From Frankia canadensis (lineage in GTDB: Bacteria; Actinomycetota; Actinomycetes; Frankiales; Frankiaceae): a stretch of 33,837 nucleotides of DNA. The position numbers and the translations under genes are program-made. Where the stretch lies: contig NZ_FZMO01000526.1 of NCBI RefSeq assembly GCF_900197875.1, positions 1 through 33,837 on the forward strand, read 5' to 3'. This document shows, piece by piece, positions 24,346-33,837 of the stretch (its first letter is position 1; every line of letters starts with the position of its first letter). The notes beneath the pieces are model-generated. The model saw nothing but the letters and a program-made list of their open reading frames with translations. It ran no database searches and was not told where the DNA came from.

Positions 24346-26220
24346 CTAGCGGAGCAGGTCGCGGGCGGCCTCGGCGATGTGCTTCGCCGAGATGCCGGCC
24401 GCGTCGAGCAGCTCGGCGGACGTGCCCGAGCCCGGCAGCGAGCGCACCGCGAGGTGGCGGACCGACAGCTGCAGCCCACAGTCGTCGAGCGCGCCGAGCA
24501 CGGCGCTGGCCAGGCCGCCCTCGGGGTAGTGGTCCTCCGCGACGACGATCCGCCCGCCGGTGGCCCGCGCCGCCTCGAGCACCGTGGCGGCGTCGACCGG
24601 CTTGACCGAGTACAGGTCGATGACCCTGGCGGCCACGCCCTCCGCGGCGAGCGCGTCGGCGGCGGCGAGCGACTCGTGCAGCGTCACCCCGGCACCGATG
24701 AGGGCGACGGTGTCGCTGTCCGAACGGCGCAGCACCTTGGAGCCGCCGGGCGCGAACGGCTCGTCGGGGCCGTAGAGCACGGGGTAGGCGCCCCGGGTGG
24801 TGCGCAGGTAGCTGACCCCGGACAGGTCGGCCATCGCCTCGACGAGCCGGGCCGTGGACGTCGCGTCACTCGGGTAGAGCACCGTCGACCCGCCGACCGC
24901 CCGCATCATCGCCAGGTCCTCGAGCGCCATCTGTGACGGGCCGTCGGCGCCGATCTCCACGCCGGCGTGGCTGCCGGACAGCCGGATGTCCGCCTGCGAG
25001 ATCGCCGCCATCCGGATGAAGTCGTAGGCGCGGGAGAAGAACGCCGCGAACGTCGAGGCGAACGGCACGTAGCCGCGTACGGACAGGCCGACGGCCGTGG
25101 CGACGAGCTGCTGCTCGGCGATGAAGATCTCGAAGAAGCGGTCCGGGTGGACGTGGGCGAAGTCCTCGGCGTGGGTCGAGTTGCTGACCTCGGCGTCGAG
25201 CGCGACCACGTCGGTACGGGCGCCGAGCGCCGCGAGCGCCTGGCCGTAGGCCTTGCGGGTCGCGACCTTGGCGCCGAGCTCGAAAGCCGGCAGCGTGATG
25301 GCGGGCCGCACGATGGGCGCCGGGCGGGGCAGGTCCGCGGACGGCACCGGGCCGCGCACACGCAGGTCGCGCTCGCCGCCGAGCTCGGCGATGGCGCGTT
25401 CGGCCATGTCGGCGGGCAGCGGCTTGCCGTGCCAGCCCTCAGCGTCGGCGACCTCGGAGAAGCCCTCGCCCTTGCGGGTGCGGGCGAGGATGACGGTCGG
25501 GCGGCTCGCGTCCTCGGCGTCGGCGAGGGCGGCGTCGATCGCCTCGATGTCGTGGCCGTCGATGACGACCGCCCGAGCGCCGAACGCCTCGACACGGGCC
25601 GCGTAACGGTCGAGATCCCAGCCGAGCTCCGTCGGGCCGCGCTGGCCGAGCCGGTTGACGTCCACGATCGCGACGAGATTCGCCAGCTGGTAGTAGGACG
25701 CCTTGTCGAGGGCCTCCCACACCGAGCCCTCGGCCATCTCGCTGTCGCCGCACAGCACCCAGACCCGGTAGGGGACCTTGTCGAGGTACTTGCCGGCGAT
25801 CGCGACGCCGACACCGTCGGGCAGCCCCTGGCCGAGCGAGCCGGTCGCGACGTCGACCCACGGCAGGATCGGCGTCGGGTGGCCCTGCAGCCGCTCACCG
25901 AAGCGGCGGTAGCCGTTCATCAGCTCGTCGTCGGTGACGACGCCGACCGCCTTGTAGATCGAGTAGAGCAGCGGCGAGGCGTGACCCTTGGAGAAGATCA
26001 GGTGGTCGTTCGCCGGGTCCTCGGGGTTGTCCCAGTCGTAGCGCAGATGCCGGGCCACGAGCACGGCAAGCAGGTCCGCCGCGGACATCGACGAGGTGGG
26101 GTGCCCGGACCCGGCCGAGGTGCTGCTGCGCACCGAGTCGACCCGCAGCTGCTGCGCGAGTTCCCGGACCGTGGTCAGATCGGCCGTCCCGACCGCGCTT
26201 TCGGATACGGGAGTTGCCAC
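24346..26220 (-). CDS. tkt: Transketolase (animal-type)
   Basis: The 624-residue enzyme moves two-carbon ketol units in the pentose phosphate pathway, using thiamine diphosphate. Visible are SAGSGHPTS with H40, SKGHASP with H80, DVATGSLGQG (123-132), the cofactor motif around GDSEMAEGSVWEA (158-170), WHGKPLP (263-269) and the catalytic glutamate in FIAEQQ (E369). Length and motifs follow the animal transketolase (human enzyme 623 residues, as I recall it), not the 660-700-residue E. coli or plant type; phrases such as WHGKPLP and GSHAGVEIGADGPSQMALEDLA are of that branch. GTG at 26220 has AAGGAG six bases upstream. It is transcribed toward the bidirectional terminator. Confidence 0.95.
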   Translation of the reverse strand: MATPVSESAVGTADLTTVRELAQQLRVDSVRSSTSAGSGHPTSSMSAADLLAVLVARHLRYDWDNPEDPANDHLIFSKGHASPLLYSIYKAVGVVTDDELMNGYRRFGERLQGHPTPILPWVDVATGSLGQGLPDGVGVAIAGKYLDKVPYRVWVLCGDSEMAEGSVWEALDKASYYQLANLVAIVDVNRLGQRGPTELGWDLDRYAARVEAFGARAVVIDGHDIEAIDAALADAEDASRPTVILARTRKGEGFSEVADAEGWHGKPLPADMAERAIAELGGERDLRVRGPVPSADLPRPAPIVRPAITLPAFELGAKVATRKAYGQALAALGARTDVVALDAEVSNSTHAEDFAHVHPDRFFEIFIAEQQLVATAVGLSVRGYVPFASTFAAFFSRAYDFIRMAAISQADIRLSGSHAGVEIGADGPSQMALEDLAMMRAVGGSTVLYPSDATSTARLVEAMADLSGVSYLRTTRGAYPVLYGPDEPFAPGGSKVLRRSDSDTVALIGAGVTLHESLAAADALAAEGVAARVIDLYSVKPVDAATVLEAARATGGRIVVAEDHYPEGGLASAVLGALDDCGLQLSVRHLAVRSLPGSGTSAELLDAAGISAKHIAEAARDLLR

Positions 26221-26592
26221 ACCAGTCTCCTTATTCTGATCTTGATCGCGATCTCACGAATGCTGTCGCATGTGTCACGTGGCTGTCCCTGCCGCCAAGC
26301 GTCACCACCGCTTGACGCATTACCCTTTCGCCCGGCGATCCGAACCGTACCAGCGCGGGTGACCACCGAAGAGGGTCGAGCGGGCCGCTGGTAGGTCACA
26401 TCCCCGAATAGCCCGATTTCATCCGGCCGGCGCCGGGACCGTTCCGCACCGCCCGTGCCGGCGGCGATGCGGCGGGACATACCGGCCGTCCGCGGTACCG
26501 CCGCGGCCCGCGGGCCGCGAGGTGCCTCGCCGGGAGGTGCCGCCCGGTAGCCGGCAGGTGCCCGCCGTCAGCCGGCACGGCGCGCCGGACCG
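26221..26592. other. Intergenic region upstream of transketolase
   Basis: No gene is visible in these 372 bp. The part near the transketolase start is less GC-rich and holds a palindrome GATCGCGATC (26244-26253) and the inverted repeat listed separately, so the promoter is probably here. The far half (26400-26590) is extremely GC-rich with short repeats of GCCGGC and GGTGCC, possibly the 3' end of the SanA-like transcript. Confidence 0.45.
26299..26318 (-). promoter_or_regulatory. Inverted repeat upstream of transketolase, possible operator
   Basis: GCGTCA (26299-26304) and TGACGC (26313-26318) form a perfect 6-bp inverted repeat with an 8-bp spacer, about 80 bp before the transketolase start. 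An overlapping AAGCG/CGCTT pair adds symmetry. It could bind a regulator; no known site is recognised. Confidence 0.3.
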
Positions 26593-27279
26593 TCATACCG
26601 CGCGCGTCGTCGCCTCGGGTGGCGAGGCCCGGTGGAACAGCTGGTACCAGCGGTAGCCGATCCCCTCCCGAAGGATGTAGTGGACCTTCGTGTCGACGCC
26701 GTGGACCGCCGGACCGGTGGTGACCGGCGAGGTGGACGCCCGCAGCCCCAGGTCCCGCGCCATCGTCCGGGAGCGCAGGCTGTGCCAGGGGTCGGTGACC
26801 AGCACCGTCGAACGCCAGTGCCGGCTGTTCATGACGCCCGCCACCGCGGTCAGCGAGCCCAGCGTGTCCGAACCCTCCGGGACGACGATCACGTGGTCCG
26901 CCGGGATCCCGCGCCGGCGCAGGTAGGCGGCGCCGGCCTCGGCCTCGGTGTAGCGGTCGCCCGGCTGCTTCCCGCCGATGGTGATGACGTCCGGCGCCAC
27001 GCCCTGCCGGTACAGCGCGAGGGCGTGGTCGAGCCGGGCGGCGAAGACGGCGGAGGGCCGCCCGTCGTACTGGGACGCCCCGAGCACGACCAGCGCGTCG
27101 GAGCGCGGGTGATGATCCTCCCGGCCGACCCACCACACCTGGACGAACGTCACGGCGGCGAGGACGACGACCGCCGTCACGCCGGCGAGCACCACCCGGA
27201 TCGCCCACCGCCACCAGCGCACCCGCCACCAGTCCGCGCGAAACGGACGGACGGTGAGACGGGGTCGGGACAGTGCCAC
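26593..27279 (-). CDS. SanA/YdcF-like membrane-anchored protein (DUF218)
   Basis: The 228-residue product has one membrane segment (about 25-50) after a basic N-terminus, then a DUF218 domain with DALVVLGA (61-68), TIGGKQPGDRYTEAEA (100-115), VPEGSDT (133-139) and VTDPWHSLRS (161-170). Family members such as SanA and YdcF sit at the membrane and have been tied to envelope integrity or vancomycin resistance, but the reaction is not known. GTG at 27279 lacks a ribosome site but follows a TAACGT box by exactly seven bases, so it is probably translated from a leaderless transcript. It lies between glyS and tkt on the same strand. Confidence 0.85.
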   Translation of the reverse strand: MALSRPRLTVRPFRADWWRVRWWRWAIRVVLAGVTAVVVLAAVTFVQVWWVGREDHHPRSDALVVLGASQYDGRPSAVFAARLDHALALYRQGVAPDVITIGGKQPGDRYTEAEAGAAYLRRRGIPADHVIVVPEGSDTLGSLTAVAGVMNSRHWRSTVLVTDPWHSLRSRTMARDLGLRASTSPVTTGPAVHGVDTKVHYILREGIGYRWYQLFHRASPPEATTRAV

Positions 27280-27286
27280 AGAAAGG

Positions 27287-27292
27287 ACGTTA
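27287..27292 (-). promoter_or_regulatory. -10 box for a leaderless SanA-like transcript
   Basis: On the minus strand TAACGT fits the TANNNT pattern and is followed by seven bases and then the GTG start at 27279, the spacing expected if transcription starts at the first base of the start codon. No clear -35 element is seen. Confidence 0.45.
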
Positions 27293-27442
27293 GACCTGCG
27301 CCGCACTCGATCGACCACGGCGCCCGATATGTCGGATCTCCCATCACCGCCAGGCGTCATCACGCCGGACGTCATCTCGACGATCAGCAAACGGGCGCGA
27401 CCAGGCGTAGTCGACGACGGTTCCGCCGGCCACCCGCCAGTC

Positions 27443-30502
<3,060 letters not shown>

Positions 30503-30625
30503 CGGGTGAGCCTCGGCTTTTCGCTGTCACGGTCACGGACGGGGCGGGCGCCCCGCCCGCCGGTGCGGACCCCGGGCCGCGCGGGCGGGCGGCTGCCGCG
30601 GACGAACCGGTCCGGCGATCACGGC

Positions 30626-30652
30626 CCGGCCGCCGGCGCACCGGGCGGCCGG
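30626..30652 (-). terminator. Strong hairpin in the glyQS leader
   Basis: CCGGCCGCC (30626-30634) and GGCGGCCGG (30644-30652) form a perfect 9-bp stem with a 9-nt loop between two same-strand genes. It may terminate the upstream transcript or act as a leader structure. No T tract follows. Confidence 0.4.
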
Positions 30653-30677
30653 ACGGCGCGGCGCCGAGCCGCCGAGC

Positions 30678-30710
30678 GCTTCGAACCCCTCGGAGCTTCG
30701 AACCCCTCGG
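30678..30710. repeat. 17-bp tandem repeat upstream of glyQS
   Basis: GCTTCGAACCCCTCGG occurs at 30678-30693 and again, identical, at 30695-30710. The core TTCGAACCCC resembles the T-arm of tRNA genes, but no acceptor stem or other tRNA part is present. Each copy contains the palindrome TTCGAA. Confidence 0.85.
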
Positions 30711-30823
30711 GACACGGATCCGCGCGTCCATGATGCTGAGTCGAGGCTACCGGTCGCCACCGACTTTCCCGCGTCAGCCCGCCGCCGCGCGAGGCGTGGG
30801 CGTCCCGCGCGACGCGGTGGTCG

Positions 30824-31336
30824 TCAGGAAGCGGGCCGGCGGCCGGGTGCGGCCGTGTCCGCGTCGGCGGCACGGTCGGAGGCGAACACCAGGTCCGCCC
30901 CGCCGGCCGACGGGGCGTCCGCCGCGGCGAGCACCTCGAAGGCGCCTGGCGCGTCGACGGCGTGGACCAACAGCGGCGTCAACGTGCGCCGCACGTCGAA
31001 CAGGGACAGCGCCCGCCGCCAGGGCCCGGGCCCGTCCCACTCGGTGATCAGCAGCCAGGACTCCTGCGCGTCCAGCGCGCGGGCGACCCGGCCGCGGCGA
31101 AACCCGGCGGCGCCCCCGAGCACCGCCAGCACCTCGCGCACCGCCGCGGGGAAGTCGTCCGCCGCCGCGGGCGGCACCGTGAAGGCGATCTGGGCGACGA
31201 CCGGCGCGGAGGCACCGGCCGGCGGCCGCCAGCCGCGCCCGCCGGCCGGATCGCCCGGGCCGTTCGCCCCGTCCGGTCCCGGCCGCGGGGCCGGGCCGCG
31301 CGCGGCGTCGCCGACCCGCTGGTCCTCGTCAGGCAC
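30824..31336 (-). CDS. Antibiotic biosynthesis monooxygenase (ABM)-fold protein
   Basis: The 170-residue product has a dimeric ferredoxin-like ABM domain at about 46-136: [20 protein letters not shown] opens it, followed by [13 protein letters not shown] and [14 protein letters not shown], the usual beta-alpha-beta pattern. N- and C-terminal parts are low-complexity. Members include small monooxygenases and many proteins of unknown role; here no cofactor site or partner is evident. The GTG at 31336 overlaps the uppS stop by eight bases, so translation is probably coupled to uppS. It may be a housekeeping protein, since it sits among core genes. Confidence 0.75.
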   Translation of the reverse strand: MPDEDQRVGDAARGPAPRPGPDGANGPGDPAGGRGWRPPAGASAPVVAQIAFTVPPAAADDFPAAVREVLAVLGGAAGFRRGRVARALDAQESWLLITEWDGPGPWRRALSLFDVRRTLTPLLVHAVDAPGAFEVLAAADAPSAGGADLVFASDRAADADTAAPGRRPAS

Positions 31337-32126
31337 GGTGGGCGACGGTGCCGCCGTAGCGGCGGTCGCGGCGGGCGTACTCCTCGCAGGCGGTCCACAG
31401 GTCGCGGCGGTCGAAGTCCGGCCACAGCGTGTCCACGAACGAGAACTCGGCGTACGCGGCCTGCCAGAGCAGGAAGTTGCTCAGCCGCTGCTCGCCGGAC
31501 GTCCGGATGACCAGGTCGAGGTCGGGCATGTCCGGCTCGTCGAGGTAGCGGCTGACGGTCGCCTCGTCGATCCGGTCGGGGCGCAGCCGGCCCGCGCGCA
31601 CGTCCCGCGCGATCGCCGCGGCGGCGTCGGCGATCTCCGCCCGGCCGCCGTAGTTCACGCACATCACCAGCGTGAGCCGGTCGTTGTCGCGGGTCAGCTC
31701 CTCCGAGGACTCCAGCCGTCGGATGACGCTGCCCCACAGCCGCGGGCGTCGGCCCGCCCAGCGCACCCGCACCCCGAGCGCGTCCATGTCGTCGATGCGC
31801 CGGCCGAACACCCCGTCGGTGAACCGCATGAGGAACGCGACCTCGTCCGGCGAGCGCTTCCAGTTCTCCGTCGAGAAGGCGTACACCGACAGCCACCGCA
31901 CGCCGAGCTCGATCGCGCCCTCGACGCAGTCGAACAGCGCGTCCTCGCCGGCCTCGTGCCCCTTGGTCCGGGCCAGGCCACGGCGTTTCGCCCACCGGCC
32001 GTTGCCGTCCATGACGATGCCCACGTGTTTCGGGACCAGGCTCGGCGGCAGGGCCGGGGGCCGGGCCCCCGAGGGATGGGGATGCGGATCCCGAAAACGC
32101 GTCCCCAGATCATTGCGCACAGTCAC
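31329..32126 (-). CDS. uppS: Isoprenyl transferase (undecaprenyl/decaprenyl diphosphate synthase)
   Basis: The 265-residue cis-prenyltransferase makes the lipid carrier for cell-wall and glycan synthesis. Visible are [16 protein letters not shown] (35-50) with catalytic D40, HEAG (57-60), FSTENWKR (84-91) and [14 protein letters not shown] (208-221) with the substrate-binding Arg and Ser. It acts in the cytoplasm at the membrane. GTG at 32126 has GGGGAGG six bases upstream. The neighbours recO and the ABM gene are transcribed the same way. The product would also carry the polysaccharide units made by the locus at the other end of the window, which is expected biology, not evidence of linkage. 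Confidence 0.95.
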   Translation of the reverse strand: MTVRNDLGTRFRDPHPHPSGARPPALPPSLVPKHVGIVMDGNGRWAKRRGLARTKGHEAGEDALFDCVEGAIELGVRWLSVYAFSTENWKRSPDEVAFLMRFTDGVFGRRIDDMDALGVRVRWAGRRPRLWGSVIRRLESSEELTRDNDRLTLVMCVNYGGRAEIADAAAAIARDVRAGRLRPDRIDEATVSRYLDEPDMPDLDLVIRTSGEQRLSNFLLWQAAYAEFSFVDTLWPDFDRRDLWTACEEYARRDRRYGGTVAHRA

Positions 32127-32275
32127 TGCCTACCTCCCCATGCCGGGCCGGGGCAGCGCCGAGCCGTCGTCCATCGCACCGTTTCCTGCCATCGCCACAC
32201 GTCCCCCTGCCGACGCCGGTTCCCGCGGGGAACGCCCACCGTCGCCGTCCACCTCACCATGTCCGTCCTCGTCCC

Positions 32276-32305
32276 CTCCCACCGCGTCCTCTCCCACCGC
32301 GTCGT
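32276..32305. repeat. 15-bp tandem repeat between recO and uppS
   Basis: CTCCCACCGCGTCCT (32276-32290) is followed directly by CTCCCACCGCGTCGT (32291-32305), differing at one base. It lies in the 265-bp gap between the two genes and has no evident role. Confidence 0.7.
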
Positions 32306-32340
32306 GCTCCCCGCGCGTGCCGCTCCCCCGCTCGACCTGT

Positions 32341-32369
32341 CCGCGGCGCGGCTCCGGCCCGCGCCGCGG
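32341..32369 (-). terminator. Strong hairpin after recO
   Basis: CCGCGGCGCGG (32341-32351) and CCGCGCCGCGG (32359-32369) form a perfect 11-bp stem with a 7-nt loop, 22 bp past the recO stop on the minus strand. It is a likely terminator or attenuator between recO and uppS, without a T tract. Confidence 0.6.
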
Positions 32370-32391
32370 CACGCCGGCGGGCGCGGGCGCG

Positions 32392-33123
32392 TCATGCCCG
32401 TTCCAGATACGGCAGCGCGCGCAGTCCCCGCTCGAGATGCCACTGGAGATAGGCGGCGACGATCCCGCCGGCCTCCCGCCGCGCACGCGTGTCACTGCGC
32501 AGCGCACCGTCCCAGTCGCCGCGCAACAGGTCGGTCAGCAGCCGCACCGCGCCGGCCGACACGGAGGCCGCGCCGTGCGGACGACATTGCGCGCACACTA
32601 CGCCGCCGCCCGCGACCGACAGCGACGGGTGCTGCCCCGGCTCCCCGCACCGGGCGCAGTCATCCAGGGCCATGCCGTACCCCGAGACGGCCAGTGATCG
32701 AAGCAGAAAGGCGTCCAGCACCAGCGGCGGCGGGCGCTCCCCTGCCGCCAGCGTCCGCAGACCACCGATGAGCAGCAGGAAGAGCCGCAGCGCGGGTTGC
32801 CGTTCCTCACTGGTCAGGCGCTCCGCGGTCTCCAGCATGACGGCAGCGGCGGTGTACCGGGCGTAGTCGGCGGAGATCTCCGCGCCGTAGGGCGCGATGA
32901 TGTCGGCCTGGGTGACCGTGTCCAGCGACCGGCCGGAGTGCAGCATCAGGTCGACGTAGGTGCCCGGCTCCAGCCGTGAGCCGAACCGCGAGGACGTCTT
33001 GCGCACGCCCTTGGCCACGGCCCGCACCCGACCGGTACGCCGGGTGAGCACGGTGATGATGCGGTCAGCCTCGGCGAGAGGGGTCGTTCGCAGGACGACC
33101 CCTTCGTCGCGATACACCGGCAC
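32392..33123 (-). CDS. recO: DNA repair protein RecO
   Basis: The 243-residue protein loads RecA with RecF and RecR in gap repair. It begins VPVYRDEGVVLRTTPLAEAD, the typical OB-fold opening, and carries a four-cysteine zinc site with C156-x2-C159 and C177-x2-C180 in the C-terminal part. The ARYTAAAVMLETAERL segment is also characteristic. GTG at 33123 is chosen because homologues start with this short leader before YRDEGVV; GTG at 33117 is possible, and the frame runs open to 33393. Ribosome sites are weak for both. The gene ends ahead of a strong hairpin and precedes uppS, a common actinobacterial order. Confidence 0.93.
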   Translation of the reverse strand: MPVYRDEGVVLRTTPLAEADRIITVLTRRTGRVRAVAKGVRKTSSRFGSRLEPGTYVDLMLHSGRSLDTVTQADIIAPYGAEISADYARYTAAAVMLETAERLTSEERQPALRLFLLLIGGLRTLAAGERPPPLVLDAFLLRSLAVSGYGMALDDCARCGEPGQHPSLSVAGGGVVCAQCRPHGAASVSAGAVRLLTDLLRGDWDGALRSDTRARREAGGIVAAYLQWHLERGLRALPYLERA

Positions 33124-33199
33124 CCGCCCATGGTTGCACGCCCCCGCCCCAGCAGGGTAAGGCGAGGTCGTCCGGCGGCACGCCCCACCAGGACAACCG

Positions 33200-33247
33200 G
33201 GGCCGACAACTGCTGGTATTCCCGGTATCACCCGTTGTCTCCTACGC
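33200..33247. repeat. 48-bp exact direct repeat, copy 1
   Basis: This segment is identical to the last 48 bases of the window (33790-33837). It lies between recO and the Nudix gene. Inside, GACAAC (33205-33210) and GTTGTC (33234-33239) are inverted, and GGTAT occurs twice nine bases apart. The similarity stops abruptly at the left side. Confidence 0.95.
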
Positions 33248-33304
33248 CGCTGTCCGGCCGGACTCACCCGAACGACACGCCGCCGGTGTGCGGATGATGG
33301 TGGG

Positions 33305-33837
33305 GTGCGGGTTGTACGGCGGACGGCGCGAGCGATCCTGATCGACCCCGATGGCCGGCTGGTGCTCTTCCGGCGGACGCTGCCGAAACGCAAGCCCTAC
33401 TGGTCCACGCCCGGCGGCGGGGTGGACGCCGGGGACGACTCGATCGAGGCGGCGCTGCACCGGGAGCTCGCGGAGGAACTCGGCGCCACCGTCGACCGCG
33501 TCCAGCAGGTCTTCCTCACCAGCCCGCCGCGCGGCGGCGGCATCACCGTGGCCCACTTCTTCGTCTGCCGGCTGGTGTCCATGGACCTGTCCCTGCGCAC
33601 CGGCGAGGAGTTCACGAACCCGGCCAAGGGCCGCTACGACGTCGACCGGATCGACCTGCACGGCAAGAAGCTCAGCCGCTACCCGTTGCAGCCGCTCGAG
33701 GTCAAGGAGTTCATCCTCGCCAACCGCCAGGCGCTGCTGATGGCCGCGCTCGACGACGAGACCCCGCCGCTGACCAGCCCGCCCGCCCCGGGCCGACAAC
33801 TGCTGGTATTCCCGGTATCACCCGTTGTCTCCTACGC
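33305..33837 (+). CDS. Nudix hydrolase, partial (runs off right edge)
   Basis: The frame codes for at least 177 residues with no stop before the window end. Nudix enzymes hydrolyse nucleoside diphosphates linked to other groups. The Nudix box spans residues 39-61: G39, D45, R53-E54-L55, E57-E58-L59-G60. The usual first glutamate (GX5E) is an aspartate here, while the metal-binding REL.EELG part is intact. GTG at 33305 opens the frame directly at the conserved first strand (VRVVRRTARAILID); no ribosome site is clear. The last 15 visible residues are encoded by the second copy of the 48-bp repeat and may not be the true C-terminus. The gene is divergent from recO. Confidence 0.85.
   Translation, partial: MRVVRRTARAILIDPDGRLVLFRRTLPKRKPYWSTPGGGVDAGDDSIEAALHRELAEELGATVDRVQQVFLTSPPRGGGITVAHFFVCRLVSMDLSLRTGEEFTNPAKGRYDVDRIDLHGKKLSRYPLQPLEVKEFILANRQALLMAALDDETPPLTSPPAPGRQLLVFPVSPVVSY
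33790..33837. repeat. 48-bp exact direct repeat, copy 2 (at the window end)
   Basis: The segment is identical to 33200-33247, 590 bp upstream, and reaches the final base. It lies in the open frame of the Nudix gene. It may be a genuine duplication or dispersed repeat, or a sign that an assembly stopped inside a repeat. Confidence 0.95.

Larger units (their letters stand above)
30503..30823. other. Leader region of glycyl-tRNA synthetase
   Basis: These 321 bp separate the monooxygenase-fold gene from glyQS on the minus strand. They contain no convincing gene. They hold two GC-rich hairpins (one at 30542-30558, about 45 bp before the start codon, and one at 30626-30652) and a 17-bp tandem repeat. 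I looked for a T-box antiterminator motif and did not see one. Confidence 0.5.

Noticed and set aside
30678-30710. tRNA gene suggested by the TTCGAACCCC cores
   Set aside because: No acceptor stem, D-arm or anticodon arm fits around either copy; the units are simple tandem repeats.
30503-30823. T-box riboswitch upstream of glyQS
   Set aside because: I looked for the conserved antiterminator bulge motif (TGGNACCGCG type) on the minus strand and did not find it; only generic GC-rich hairpins are present.

Overview
The window is GC-rich DNA with frequent GTG starts, purine-rich ribosome sites a few bases upstream, and actinobacterial housekeeping genes (a primary sigma factor beside dnaG and dgt, and recO, uppS and glyS close together). 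A Frankia-like actinomycete fits best; this is inference from gene content and style, not a database match. Both ends cut through genes. The last 48 bases repeat an interior segment exactly, so the window may be a whole draft contig ending in a repeat.

Positions 1-18357 form a surface-glycan locus. A plus-strand module (516-4985) alternates GT2 glycosyltransferases with FkbM-type methyltransferases and ends in a decayed GT2 copy. Facing it is a minus-strand operon (10950 to 5097): FkbM methyltransferase, Wzx-type flippase, CgeB-like glycosyltransferase, Wzy-type polymerase, FkbM methyltransferase. Then come a class I methyltransferase (11394-12251), a GT4 enzyme (12853-14088), a second class I methyltransferase (14194-14937), two coupled GT4 enzymes (15105-17461) and a third class I methyltransferase (17347-18357). 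This makes six intact glycosyltransferases, seven methyltransferases, one flippase and one polymerase, the parts expected for a Wzx/Wzy-made, probably methylated polysaccharide. No initiating sugar-phosphate transferase, chain-length regulator or nucleotide-sugar synthesis gene is visible. The locus carries three relics: the GT2 pseudogene, an asparagine-synthetase fragment, and a collapsed second copy of the fkbM-wzx junction.

Positions 18522-33837 are core genome. On the minus strand are rpoD, dnaG and dgt. On the plus strand are a 51-residue membrane protein and a PH-domain membrane protein, ending at a strong bidirectional terminator. Back on the minus strand are an animal-type transketolase, a SanA/YdcF-like protein, a fused alpha-beta glycyl-tRNA synthetase, a small monooxygenase-fold protein, uppS and recO. 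A plus-strand Nudix gene runs off the right edge.

The sequence shows no tRNA, rRNA, CRISPR array, intact insertion sequence or phage gene. The notable features are the density of methyltransferases in the glycan locus and its record of duplication and decay beside an essential replication/transcription operon.
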